Assembly (NCBI GenBank): GCA_022822085.1
Contig: JAJECK010000051.1
Coordinates: forward strand, 90,947-154,946
Length of the DNA stretch: 64,000 nt
Direction of reading: 5' to 3'
DNA from: Candidatus Poribacteria bacterium
GTDB taxonomy: Bacteria; Poribacteria; WGA-4E; WGA-3G
Position 1 is the first letter of the stretch, and every line of letters starts with the position of its first letter. Of the stretch, positions 56,496 through 64,000 are shown piece after piece. The notes under the pieces are model-generated. The model was given only the letters and a program-made list of their open reading frames with translations, did no database searches and was not told the origin of the DNA. A program made the position numbers and the translations under genes.

Positions 56496-56689
56496 AATTT
56501 AGGTTGCTTGAGGTTAATAATAACACATTTGGAAAACAGATATCAAATGCGTGTTACTTACCCAGTGGAGCATAGGTCTGCCTTTAACTGGCTTGATTTT
56601 CATTGTGTTTCCTTCGTAACAGTTTGCTTAGTTCCGTTGTTATCGGACACTATGGTCCGCGATCCCAATTATTTCGTCCGGTCTGAATA

Positions 56690-56959
56690 TCAGAGTTCAT
56701 CAAGCAATTGCTCATATTCTGTATGTGGACCGATCCAGAACCAAACAATTACGCCATTCTCAATAACTCCAACTGCTCGATAATTGATATTGATACGAAC
56801 GGAGTAAATTGACGCAGTATTGTATACTTTCTTGAATCGTAGACTTGGATGGTTTGGGTTTTCCCTAAAGAATCTATATGCTTCTTTAGCCTGCTGTCGA
56901 ATGTTACTTGGCAATTTCGCGAGCATCTGCAGGAAACGTTTTGTTGTTCTTGAATTCAT
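56690..56959 (-). CDS. RelE/ParE-superfamily toxin
   Basis: 89 residues. Pattern of the RelE/ParE fold: FLQMLAKLPSNIRQQAKEAY helix, NHPSLRFKKVYNTASIYSVR strands, INYRAVGVIENGVIVWFWIG and the final HTEYEQLL. Members cut mRNA at the ribosome or poison gyrase; the YRAVG/WFWIGPHTEY style is closest to the mRNA-interferase group. The start ATG overlaps the antitoxin stop (ATGA). Complete. Confidence 0.8.
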   Translation of the reverse strand: MNSRTTKRFLQMLAKLPSNIRQQAKEAYRFFRENPNHPSLRFKKVYNTASIYSVRININYRAVGVIENGVIVWFWIGPHTEYEQLLDEL

Positions 56960-57174
56960 AGCTGGTCTGGATTAAGTTCCTGCGTTTGACCACTACGATG
57001 TTCGGCAATTGCTTCAGAAGCCAGTTTGGATAGTGCCTCTTGAGAATTAGCGAATAATCTATCCCATTTTTTCTCAGATCGGATTTCAGCAAGCACCCAA
57101 TCTGCAAAGGCATCTTGTTCCTTCGGTGAGAGCTTTGATGCTTCTGTAAAAACTTGTTTAAGTCGTGCTGTCAT
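56956..57174 (-). CDS. Antitoxin partner of the RelE/ParE-type toxin
   Basis: 72 residues from ATG 57174 (GGAGATATCTC precedes it). Sequence MTARLKQVFTEASKLSPKEQ, DAFADWVLAEIRSEKKWD, and SKLASEAIAEHRSGQTQELN is a short helical antitoxin of the type often paired with such toxins. The 4-bp stop/start overlap shows translational coupling. Complete. Confidence 0.7.
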   Translation of the reverse strand: MTARLKQVFTEASKLSPKEQDAFADWVLAEIRSEKKWDRLFANSQEALSKLASEAIAEHRSGQTQELNPDQL

Positions 57175-57200
57175 TGAGATATCTCCATACAAAAAGTAGT

Positions 57201-57311
57201 TCATTGAGTGCTATTAAATTTACAGCATTTTTGGTAAATAGTCAACCTATTTCCTGATTGCACAGCGTGAACATTATCAAGGACGACGTGTAGTTTTGTT
57301 CTGTTTGTCAT
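57201..57311 (-). pseudogene. N-terminal remnant of a PIN toxin
   Basis: From ATG 57311, inside the end of the AbrB antitoxin gene, MTNRTKLHVVLDNVHAV matches the start of the 54-kb PIN copy, and then the sequence diverges and stops at 57201. Only the first strand of the fold is left, so no toxin can be made. Confidence 0.65.
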
Positions 57312-57579
57312 ATTCTTCCTGTCGAAGCTCAGCGACAGCGCGTTCAACATCTTGATAGACTTCTTCTTCGCTGATTTCTCTATTTTGTTCGTGGACACTT
57401 TTCATTACTTGCAATAGTTTCGCCCAATTTTCAGGTGTCGTTGATTTCTTCGGCATGATCACTACACAATCACCCTCAATACGTGCATCCACGATATCGC
57501 CCTTCTTGAGGCCTAAACTTTCTCGGATCTGTTTAGGAATAGTTATCTGTCCACGTTCGCGAATCTTAGCAACTGCCAT
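57277..57579 (-). CDS. AbrB/MazE-type antitoxin
   Basis: 100 residues. N-terminal swapped-hairpin DNA-binding domain: KIRERGQITIPKQIRESLGL, KKGDIVDARIEGDCVVIMPK. C-terminal helices ENWAKLLQVMKSVHEQNREI and EVYQDVERAVAELRQEEYDK would bind a PIN toxin. It is complete, but the toxin gene that overlaps its end is reduced to a 36-codon remnant. It may have persisted because it still regulates transcription or neutralises related toxins elsewhere. Confidence 0.8.
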   Translation of the reverse strand: MAVAKIRERGQITIPKQIRESLGLKKGDIVDARIEGDCVVIMPKKSTTPENWAKLLQVMKSVHEQNREISEEEVYQDVERAVAELRQEEYDKQNKTTRRP

Positions 57580-57611
57580 ATTCTTGATCCTTTTAGCAAA
57601 TGGTGACTAAC

Positions 57612-58367
57612 TCAATCCAACCCATAAATACGTGCAAGATTATCTCCAAAAATCAACGCTTCTGCATCATCTCCAAGTTCCAGACGTTTTAAGGCGTTGA
57701 TAACTTGAATTGGTCTGTATTCTGGTAAATTAGAACCGAAAACAATCTGTTCCGGTCCGAGTATATCTACTGCTGCCTGGACTTCTGTCGGCACAACTGT
57801 GTCTGGATCAGGTCCCCACCGACGATGAAAACGTAAAATAGTTGTGCCGAGATAGACGTTTTTATTCTCGTTTGCTGCGGAGATTGCTGCATCCAAATCA
57901 TCTGGAAATCCCATGTGATCCATAATAACAGGCGTTTCTGGCACCCAACTTGCAACAGTGCCAATCCGAATCGGATGACAATTATTCGGTCCAGAGTGAA
58001 TAGAAATAATAAGTCCGTTGTCCCGTGCAGCTTCAACGACAGGGCGTACGATTGGGTCGTCTACGTTGTAATTGTGAATCGCGGGCATCAGTTTAATACC
58101 TTGCATTCCCCACTCGTTTGCAGCCAGTTTAACTTGTTGGACAGGTTCTGGTTCTGTCGGATGCACAAGAGCACATCCAAGCGCACGTGGGTTACCGCGT
58201 ATCACATCTGCCAGTTCAGCGTTACGAGGATCCGGTTGAGGAGTCGGCATGACGACTGCCACATCCATTGATGCTTCATCTTCTAAGGCAAGCAAGGCAT
58301 TCAGATCTAATTTACCAGAGTCGTCCCGAAAGTCATCGTTGAGATACGCTTCAAAATCCCCACGCAT
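57612..58367 (-). CDS. Amidohydrolase-2 family protein
   Basis: 251 residues from ATG 58367 (AAGGAGG 6 nt upstream). TIM-barrel family of metal-dependent hydrolases and decarboxylases. Visible: ALGCALVHPTEPEPVQQVKL, MQGIKLMPAIHNYNVDDP, LIISIHSGPNN (metal-binding His), PVIMDHMGFPDD (metal-binding His), and FGSNLPEYRPIQVI. The usual N-terminal HxH of this family is not seen; the chain begins with LNDDFRDDSGKLDLNALLAL, so one metal site may be altered or the N-terminus may be naturally short. Substrate unknown. Confidence 0.7.
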   Translation of the reverse strand: MRGDFEAYLNDDFRDDSGKLDLNALLALEDEASMDVAVVMPTPQPDPRNAELADVIRGNPRALGCALVHPTEPEPVQQVKLAANEWGMQGIKLMPAIHNYNVDDPIVRPVVEAARDNGLIISIHSGPNNCHPIRIGTVASWVPETPVIMDHMGFPDDLDAAISAANENKNVYLGTTILRFHRRWGPDPDTVVPTEVQAAVDILGPEQIVFGSNLPEYRPIQVINALKRLELGDDAEALIFGDNLARIYGLD

Positions 58368-58399
58368 AAGCACCCTCCTTAACTTGTTGTTTAGATATT

Positions 58400-58546
58400 A
58401 TACCATTTCTACTTTATAATGGCCTCTTTTTCGTCCGTCGGGTAGAGGCACGAAACCCGCTATGTATTGATTGTGGTTCTCATGTCGGGTTTCGTGCCTC
58501 TACCCGACCTACGGAAGAATGGTCCAAAAATAATTAGAATTGGTAT
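58400..58546. repeat. Terminal-inverted-repeat element with a 23-bp perfect inner stem
   Basis: Ends ATACCATTTCTA (58400-58411) and TAGAATTGGTAT (58535-58546), one mismatch. Inner arms 58437-58459 and 58486-58508 (GTCGGGTAGAGGCACGAAAC and beyond) are perfect complements over 23 bp. Same family as 52687-52833. Its right end runs into the stop codon of the following gene (TAA at 58546-58548). Confidence 0.8.
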
Positions 58547-59598
58547 TACTCTCTGATGAGAATCGCACCATTTTTCATATCAGTTTCAAAAGACACATTT
58601 TCTGATAATAAGGCATTACGGTATTGCTCATAAGCCAATTGTGCTGTTTCAACATTGGAAAATTGGATGACGAAGACATGATACGGTTCTGTGATATTTT
58701 TAGATTTTGATGTAGTATATTGTGCCATAACGCCGATAGCACCATCAGACATTTGAGGAAACGTTTGGGGTGACGTTCTATTTATCTGTTGTAAAGCCCA
58801 ATTTGTCGTAAATAACTCCTCGCTACCTCGAATACATTGAGCAGGTAGTAGTTCCAAAAACGGCACTTTTTGTGGTGGATCCTTTATCCGTTTCGCGGTA
58901 ACTTGTGCAAGGGCAATCATCGCCTTACGAATATCGGTTGCTATGGCGTATCCCTCAATTTGGACGAAGTATTTTCCTTTCCAGAACCAGAGGTTTTTCC
59001 CGGAAACAATCGCTTTAACACCGACCCATTCATATTTTGGCTGTGGATAACTATTGACGCTAAATATTCCGAATGCATTTTCAGGGGTACCCATATCAAA
59101 TATCTCAAGCAGAATGTAGGGTTCTGATCCGAATTTAGGACTTTGGTATTCCACCTCTGCTTGTGCTTTAAAACCGTAATGATGGTAGATCTCAGGGTAC
59201 ATATTAGAAGGGTGGTAACGGTCTTTGTAGAGTGTTTCAGGATTATATGTTGTCGGTTTGTGAGAACGGACCCAGTCCTGCACTTCTCCATCTTTAGGTA
59301 AAAGGGTTTCTGGTTGGTCCGTTGTCAGATATGGAAGTGGACTATATGCTGCTACAGTTTCGCTATTTTGTGATGTGCTGCTCTGCTGTTCCGTAATCTT
59401 TTTTTGATCATAGGTTTGAATATTTGCTGAAATGTCTGCAATAACATCTTGAGCACTTTTTGTTTTAGGTGCTTTCCACACTCCGAAAATATATCTGTTT
59501 TCATGTTTGACCGATGTCAAATTGCCTTGTTCTGTTTGACAGGCAGCCAAGATAGAAATAAAGAGAAATAATATCCCGATTGTTTTGTGGAATTTCAT
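58546..59598 (-). CDS. DUF6599-like lipoprotein
   Basis: 350 residues from ATG 59598. Lipobox LAACQ after a hydrophobic stretch (IGILFLFISIL). The body has features seen in the DUF6599 family: LLPKDGEVQDWV, ETLYKDRYHPSNMYPEIYHHYGF, ILLEIFDMGTPENAFGIFSV and LWFWKGKYFVQIEGYA. Function unknown. Two GSEELF-type and one later segment look like a repeated unit of the fold. It starts 3 bp after the stop of the LptE-like gene, so the two form an operon. The final codon and stop lie inside a repeat element. Confidence 0.65.
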   Translation of the reverse strand: MKFHKTIGILFLFISILAACQTEQGNLTSVKHENRYIFGVWKAPKTKSAQDVIADISANIQTYDQKKITEQQSSTSQNSETVAAYSPLPYLTTDQPETLLPKDGEVQDWVRSHKPTTYNPETLYKDRYHPSNMYPEIYHHYGFKAQAEVEYQSPKFGSEPYILLEIFDMGTPENAFGIFSVNSYPQPKYEWVGVKAIVSGKNLWFWKGKYFVQIEGYAIATDIRKAMIALAQVTAKRIKDPPQKVPFLELLPAQCIRGSEELFTTNWALQQINRTSPQTFPQMSDGAIGVMAQYTTSKSKNITEPYHVFVIQFSNVETAQLAYEQYRNALLSENVSFETDMKNGAILIRE

Positions 59599-59600
59599 CT

Positions 59601-60224
59601 TTACCACTGTTCTGCGAGTTGATTGTAAAGGTCCTCAATAAGTTCCTCAATTATCAAATTTTTTGCCTGATCCGTTGTTTCTGGTGGTTCCCCACGATTT
59701 TCCACAACATAGAAGTCGTGTATCTGCACATGGTTATCTCTTTTTTCTATCAAATTGTTTCTAACCTTATCAACGAATTGATACTCAACTTGTAGACTCA
59801 TCCGTACCAATTCTACATTTCCACTCGGGCCAAACCCGTGTTCTTTTATATCATAGTCTTGTATTTTTATGATGAGTTCGGAATCGTTTCCATCGTTCCA
59901 TTTCCGATTAAACCGTTCCGTTAATTTTTCATGAATGACTTCATCAAAAGGACGTTGTGAAACATTATCGTAAGCTATATCTGCATGATTAACTTCAACA
60001 GGTCTAATGTTAATTGAATTGATATGTTCCAGGTAAGATGAGGTAGAGACATAACCGCATCCGATAACTGCACTAAAGAGTGCAAATAAACAAAAGGACA
60101 GTAATATCGAAACCTTAAAGTTCCAGGAATAAAGATGCCCTTCTCGTTCTATCCATGTTTTTGATGATTGTATTTGGTTAATATGGAATAATCGTGTGTT
60201 ATAGAGTGTCCATTTGGTACGCAT
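59601..60224 (-). CDS. LptE-like outer-membrane lipoprotein
   Basis: 207 residues. A hydrophobic segment (SILLSFCLFALFSAVIGCG) with a lipobox cysteine followed by GYVS, as in LptE where CGY(x)L follows the signal. Then INIRPVEVNHADIAYDNVSQ, PFDEVIHEKLTERFNRK and LIIKIQDYDIKEHGFGPSGN, in keeping with the LptE fold (NIxPVxN...Lxxxlxxxf). LptE plugs the LptD barrel that inserts lipopolysaccharide into the outer membrane. The 45-residue N-terminal region before the signal is unusually long; a shorter start was not found. Overlaps the preceding gene by 26 bp. Confidence 0.6.
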   Translation of the reverse strand: MRTKWTLYNTRLFHINQIQSSKTWIEREGHLYSWNFKVSILLSFCLFALFSAVIGCGYVSTSSYLEHINSINIRPVEVNHADIAYDNVSQRPFDEVIHEKLTERFNRKWNDGNDSELIIKIQDYDIKEHGFGPSGNVELVRMSLQVEYQFVDKVRNNLIEKRDNHVQIHDFYVVENRGEPPETTDQAKNLIIEELIEDLYNQLAEQW

Positions 60225-60489
60225 GGATATTTCCTTTTAATGCAAAGATAAGATAAAATGGATTTATTGGTTTAAGCTGAGGCGGTTGAGGTACTTGTTC
60301 TCTCCCAAAACGCAAGACTCTAATAAACTCAATTATGTGTTTTTTTACAGAAGGAATTGATAGTACAACAAATGCGATGATAAGTACAATTAGGATGAAT
60401 GCCAAAAGATTTGTCATCCATTTTTGTGCGAGCAAATCCCCTTTCTCTTTTTGGATCTGTCGCCTAACGCGTGGGTTACGAGTTCTCAT
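60199..60489 (-). CDS. Small membrane protein of unknown function
   Basis: 96 residues from ATG 60489 (AAGGG about 8 nt upstream). A basic N-terminus (RTRNPRVRRQIQKEKGD), one hydrophobic helix (NLLAFILIVLIIAFVVLSIP) and a soluble tail rich in proline and glutamine. I do not recognise it. It precedes the LptE-like gene with a 26-bp overlap, so they are probably co-expressed. Confidence 0.55.
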   Translation of the reverse strand: MRTRNPRVRRQIQKEKGDLLAQKWMTNLLAFILIVLIIAFVVLSIPSVKKHIIEFIRVLRFGREQVPQPPQLKPINPFYLIFALKGNIHAYQMDTL

Positions 60490-60553
60490 TAGACACACCC
60501 TTTAGTAATATGAAAAATATAGGAATAAAAATAGGTTGAGAGGAACGAGATAC

Positions 60554-60592
60554 ATCATACGGCGAATGAAATAAACACAGTCGCCGTATGAT
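60554..60592 (-). terminator. Possible terminator hairpin downstream of pnp
   Basis: ATCATACGGCGA (60554-60565) and TCGCCGTATGAT (60581-60592) form a 12-bp perfect stem with a 15-nt loop, 55 bp past the pnp stop on the minus strand. No T run follows in that direction, so it may be a stabiliser or a bidirectional terminator. Confidence 0.5.
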
Positions 60593-60647
60593 TTAGTTGT
60601 TCAAAAAGAAGATTTCTTCAGTTACTTTTGCGGACTATAGGTCACCC

Positions 60648-62978
60648 TTAAAATCTACCTTTCGGTATGCGCGGTGATCTGCGATTCTTGTTGTCGCGCG
60701 AGTTATCTCGTTGGTCATATCGGTTGTTTCGTCTATCTCTGCTATCCCGGTTATCTCGATTGTCTCGGCTATCTCGGTTGTCTCGATTATCTCTTGATTC
60801 ACGGTAAGGACGATTTTCACGATAATTTGACCTGCCTTGTTCGCGTGGCTCCTGTTCATATTCTGAATCAGATGATGTATTAAGTTCCTCAACCGGAACA
60901 CCTCCAGCTGCAATAAGAGACAAGTCAATTCTTCCCTGTTCATCAATGGTCAAGATTTTCACTGTAACCTCATCTCCGACCTGCATGACATCTTCTGCCC
61001 TGCGGACATAACCATCACCCATCTGTGATATGTGAACCAAACCATCTTTACCGGGCAATATTTCTACAAATGCCCCGAAGGATGCTGTTCGGACAACCTT
61101 ACCAGTATATTCTTTTCCGATCTCTGGCATCGCAGTAACTTCACGGATCTTTTCCTCCGCAATTTTGACACCTTCTGCACTTGTTGAAGCGATTTCAACG
61201 GTGCCATCATCTTCAATATTGATAGTCGTATTCGTTTCCTCTTGAATACTTTGGACAGTCTTGCCACGAGGTCCGATCAGGTCTTTTATCTTCTGTGGAG
61301 CAATCTGGAGTATGTAGATACGAGGTGCATAAGGGGACAACTCTGCGCGAGGTGCACTGATGACTGAGTTCATCTGATTAATAACAGCGATACGCGCCTC
61401 CTTTGCTTGATGGATAGCTTTCCGCATCAGTTCAGGCGTAACTCCATCAATTTTGATATCCATCTGCACCGCAGTCACACCTTCCGTTGTTCCTGCGACC
61501 TTAAAGTCCATATCCCCAAGGAAATCCTCTGCTCCAAGCATATCTGTCAGAATAACTTCTTGCTCACCTTCTTTGATTAGGCCAACACCAATACCAGCAA
61601 CGGGTCTTTTAAGTGGCACGCCAGCATCCAACAATGCTAAGGTCGCTCCACACACAGTAGCCATTGATGAAGACGCGTTGGATTCCAATATTTCCGATAC
61701 AACGCGGATGGTATAGTTGAAATCCTCTTTATTTGGAATAACAGGTTCAAGTGCTTTTTGTGCAAGCGCACCGTGTCCAATTTCTCTGCGTCCAGGTCCC
61801 ATCATCCGTTTAACTTCGCCAGTACTAAACGGCGGGAAGTTATAGTGCAAAAAGAAAGCGCGTCGGACTTCACCGTCCAATCCACGCTGTACATCTTCAT
61901 CACCTGACGTGCCAAGGGTCGTTGCACATAGTGCCTGCGTCTGTCCCCGTGAAAAGAGGGCTGAACCGTGTGTCCGTGGGAGTAATGCGACTTCTCCTGA
62001 AATCGATCTTATATCTGTAACACCACGTCCATCAACACGTTTCCCTTCAACAAGAATGGACTTTCGCATCTCCTCTTTTTCTATATCACTCAGGATAGCA
62101 CGTGCATCTTTTTCTTCACTTGGGTCAATTTCTTCGGGGGTATCCTCTTGGATTTCGGAGAGGATGTCCGATTGAATCTGTTCAAGGTAATCTTCACGAA
62201 GCTGCTTGTCTGCCATCCCAATAGATTCACGGATCCGTGTTGTGGCAAGGTCCCTGATTCGCGTGTTTAATGTATCCTCTACTGTTTTCGATTGATACTC
62301 ACGTTTTTCCTGACTACAGACAGCAACGATACCTTCTTGAAGTTTGATAATTTCTTTTATCTGCTCGTGTGCTGCGATGATTGTGTCTATTACTTCATCT
62401 TCTGGGGTTTCGTGTCCACTGCCTTCTACAGACATCACAGCGTTTGATGTGCCGCTCACAAAAAGTTCTATTTCAGATGTGTGTAATTCCTCATAAGTAG
62501 GATTGATTATCAATTTTCCCTCTTTTTTACCGACGGTTACAGCGGCAACAGGACCGTTAAACGGAATATCTGAAACAGATAACGCAGCAGATGTTCCTAT
62601 GAGAGCAGGTACATCCGCAGGGTGCACTCCATCTGATGATAGGACTGTACATAGAACTTGTACTTCTGCCTTAAACTCCTTAGGGAAAAGTGGGCGTATA
62701 CAGTGGTCAATCAGACGGGCAATAAGTTGTTCTGATGATCCCGGTCTCGGTTCACGTCTGCCATACACCGTTGGAATACGTCCGACAGCGTAGGATCTTT
62801 CTCTATAATCTACTGTCAACGGAAAAAAATCTAAATCATTCTCACTATTATCTGCTACTACAGTCACTAAGACAACTGTTCCACCGTATTGTACCCACAC
62901 GGCACCGTCTGCCTGTTTAGCAACTTTCCCCATTTCTATCGATAAGTTTTCACTTCCGAGTTGCATTTCAACTTTCAC
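60648..62978 (-). CDS. pnp: Polynucleotide phosphorylase
   Basis: 776 residues. A 3'-to-5' phosphorolytic exoribonuclease in mRNA decay. Two RNase PH domains (VDYRERSYAVGRIPTVYGRR near the start; FLHYNFPPFSTGEVKRMMGP and LGAEDFLGDMDFKVAGTTEG in the second), a KH domain (IKDLIGPRGKTVQSIQEETN), and an S1 domain (YTGKVVRTASFGAFVEILPG, DGLVHISQM). The last 60 residues are a low-complexity tail of RDNRDS-type repeats, ending RRSPRIPKGRF; such tails bind RNA or the RNase E partner. The start is GTG 62978, with AGGAGG 7 nt upstream. Confidence 0.96.
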   Translation of the reverse strand: MKVEMQLGSENLSIEMGKVAKQADGAVWVQYGGTVVLVTVVADNSENDLDFFPLTVDYRERSYAVGRIPTVYGRREPRPGSSEQLIARLIDHCIRPLFPKEFKAEVQVLCTVLSSDGVHPADVPALIGTSAALSVSDIPFNGPVAAVTVGKKEGKLIINPTYEELHTSEIELFVSGTSNAVMSVEGSGHETPEDEVIDTIIAAHEQIKEIIKLQEGIVAVCSQEKREYQSKTVEDTLNTRIRDLATTRIRESIGMADKQLREDYLEQIQSDILSEIQEDTPEEIDPSEEKDARAILSDIEKEEMRKSILVEGKRVDGRGVTDIRSISGEVALLPRTHGSALFSRGQTQALCATTLGTSGDEDVQRGLDGEVRRAFFLHYNFPPFSTGEVKRMMGPGRREIGHGALAQKALEPVIPNKEDFNYTIRVVSEILESNASSSMATVCGATLALLDAGVPLKRPVAGIGVGLIKEGEQEVILTDMLGAEDFLGDMDFKVAGTTEGVTAVQMDIKIDGVTPELMRKAIHQAKEARIAVINQMNSVISAPRAELSPYAPRIYILQIAPQKIKDLIGPRGKTVQSIQEETNTTINIEDDGTVEIASTSAEGVKIAEEKIREVTAMPEIGKEYTGKVVRTASFGAFVEILPGKDGLVHISQMGDGYVRRAEDVMQVGDEVTVKILTIDEQGRIDLSLIAAGGVPVEELNTSSDSEYEQEPREQGRSNYRENRPYRESRDNRDNRDSRDNRDNRDSRDRRNNRYDQRDNSRDNKNRRSPRIPKGRF

Positions 62979-63025
62979 TCAATTTCCTCCTAATACTCTT
63001 ACACAAAATGCTTACGGTGGAATAT

Positions 63026-63316
63026 TTAACTTCCTTGAGACCCGATTGTGTCGCGAATTCCGAGTTCATTTATTAACCGGTAATAACGTGGGACATCTTT
63101 TTTGTATAGATACTTTAACAAGCGTCGCTGTTTTCCGACTAAACGAAAAAGTCCGTATCTTGAATGGTGATCTTTTCTATGCGTCTGAAAATGCTCGGTT
63201 AATTCCAGAATACGAGCATTTAGGACCGCGACCTGCGCCTCTGGCGAACCGGTGTCTCGATCATGTATTTGGTGTTTTTGGATCAATTCCTGCTTCTTTG
63301 CCGCATCAATTGCCAA
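63026..63316 (-). CDS. rpsO: Ribosomal protein S15
   Basis: 96 residues. Binds 16S rRNA in the central domain of the 30S subunit. Marks: IHDRDTGSPEAQVAVLNARI, THRKDHHSRYGLFRLVGKQR and YYRLINELGIR. The start codon is TTG (63316) with AGGAGG 9 nt upstream; no ATG fits. It is followed by pnp after 47 bp, the common rpsO-pnp order. A strong promoter and a structured leader lie in front. Confidence 0.95.
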   Translation of the reverse strand: MAIDAAKKQELIQKHQIHDRDTGSPEAQVAVLNARILELTEHFQTHRKDHHSRYGLFRLVGKQRRLLKYLYKKDVPRYYRLINELGIRDTIGSQGS

Positions 63317-63374
63317 ACTTTCTCACCTCCTTCTCCTTTAGCATTTACCTAATAATACATCATGATAAAACAAA

Positions 63375-63400
63375 GCACGACGGAACAATTTTTGCCGTGC
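63375..63400 (-). promoter_or_regulatory. Hairpin in the rpsO leader, possible S15 autoregulatory site
   Basis: The transcript from the promoter at 63442 would have a leader of about 120 nt. In it, GCACGGC (63400-63394) pairs with GTCGTGC (63381-63375) with one G-U pair, around a 12-nt AU-rich loop. Many rpsO genes repress their own translation by S15 binding a leader structure. Here only the stem is visible; the function is inferred. Confidence 0.4.
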
Positions 63401-63441
63401 CTAATCTTTTCTATGAGATAATTTGTTTCATATTGAGAGTA

Positions 63442-63470
63442 ATTATATCATAAATTGGAGAGGTTTTCAA
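63442..63470 (-). promoter_or_regulatory. rpsO promoter
   Basis: Minus strand TTGAAA (63470-63465), 17-bp spacer and TATAAT (63447-63442). Both boxes are consensus or one base off. The predicted start of transcription is near 63435. Confidence 0.75.
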
Positions 63471-64000
63471 GTAAATTTAAGGTTGTCATCCTGATGATGA
63501 AAAAATTTGGACAAAAGTCAATTCAACATTACACATCTGTCTAACTGCAAATCAAAGTATGGCATTTGTAGCCTGGCACTTGTCGGATAGCGTTATCCAC
63601 AGAAACCCATAAGTGTCAACTTAAGAACACGTCTGTATTATGAAACCTTATCAGGATGCCTGGTTATTGGATTTGTCCTATATTAGTCCCGCCCGGACGA
63701 TATTTTTATAGAAAACGCTGTCACCACCTCTTGCGTTCCGTCCGAACGATATCTGGATACCAATAACAGGTCCATAAACATATCGTCCGGACAGGACTGA
63801 AAAGGGACACTCAAAATCAAAAATCCTTAAGTTGACACCTATGTGTAGAACAAAGTGAAACTGAAATAAGAATAGGCTGCTCTGCTATCCTTACACCCAA
63901 AACTGCAATGTAGTATGCACGCACCGGTAAATGTCATTTAGTCATTCGTAAGGGTTCTGTCCGTGATATGACACAGCGTACTTACTATACACATTTCGCA
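63471..64000. other. Gene-free right end of the window
   Basis: About 530 bp with no gene recognised. Contains the inverted TAGTCCC-type repeat pair (63683-63802). The edge may cut a gene on the far side. Confidence 0.5.
63683..63802. repeat. Inverted pair of TAGTCCC-type repeats
   Basis: TAGTCCCGCCCGGACGATAT plus TTTTATAGAAA (63683-63714) and, in reverse, TCCATAAACATATCGTCCGG plus ACAGGACTGA (63771-63800) are relatives of the 34118-34200 repeats. The inverted arrangement with about 55 bp between may be a small MITE-like element. Confidence 0.55.

Overview
The window is 64 kb of chromosome from an AT-rich, Gram-negative-type bacterium with a standard genetic code. Supporting signs are lipoprotein signal peptides, an LptE-like lipoprotein and a proton-pumping complex I. 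The protein mix (long WD40 and TPR arrays, LamG-type secreted proteins, Uma2-family nucleases with alanine-rich coiled-coil tails, DUF5069 and DUF6599 proteins, many PIN toxins, dispersed hairpin repeats) resembles Candidatus Poribacteria or a related uncultured lineage. That assignment is inference from family content; no marker phylogeny was possible. Almost every gene is on the minus strand. The exception is katG, a Ca2+/cation antiporter and a WD40 protein (4.2-9.9 kb).

Layout. 0-4 kb: the start of a sensor histidine kinase (cut by the window edge), glucose-6-phosphate isomerase, a frameshifted LamG protein and a phosphomannose-isomerase-type cupin. 4-10 kb: katG, antiporter, 14-blade WD40 protein. 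10-33.3 kb: a respiratory complex I locus reading leftward as nuoA-B-C-D, E, F-G-H-J-K-L, M, N. nuoI is absent, and an NhaD-like Na+/H+ antiporter lies between nuoM and nuoN. Accessory genes break the locus in three places: a VOC protein, two Uma2 nucleases, a lipoprotein and an HNH-WYL protein between nuoD and nuoE; a membrane-anchored triple-HTH protein between nuoE and nuoF; and a PIN toxin, antitoxin, adenine methyltransferase and DUF5069 protein between nuoL and nuoM. A TTGACA/TAAAAT promoter lies about 150 bp upstream of nuoA.

33-47 kb: pdxH, trkH and (8 kb away) trkA for K+ uptake. Between them is a cluster with an STT3-like oligosaccharyltransferase, a GspC/PilP-like membrane protein, a His-rich membrane-anchored protein and a secreted protein, with truncated paralogues nearby. 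A 1.5-kb gene-free stretch (43.4-44.9 kb) is packed with hairpin and terminal-inverted-repeat elements. 47-54 kb: glycine cleavage genes gcvT, gcvH and gcvP, with a secreted serine protease-TPR protein between gcvT and gcvH.

54-58 kb is a small defence or toxin-antitoxin island: a TIR-TPR protein, a RelE/ParE-type pair, and two copies of one AbrB-PIN module that have decayed in different ways. 58-63.5 kb: an amidohydrolase, a DUF6599 lipoprotein, an LptE-like lipoprotein, pnp and rpsO; rpsO has a strong promoter and a structured leader. No rRNA, tRNA, CRISPR array or transposase gene was recognised. The most distinctive points are the nuoI-less, antiporter-containing and interrupted complex I locus, the bacterial STT3-like cluster, the HNH-WYL and TIR-TPR proteins, the PIN-antitoxin-methyltransferase unit, and several families of small inverted-repeat elements.
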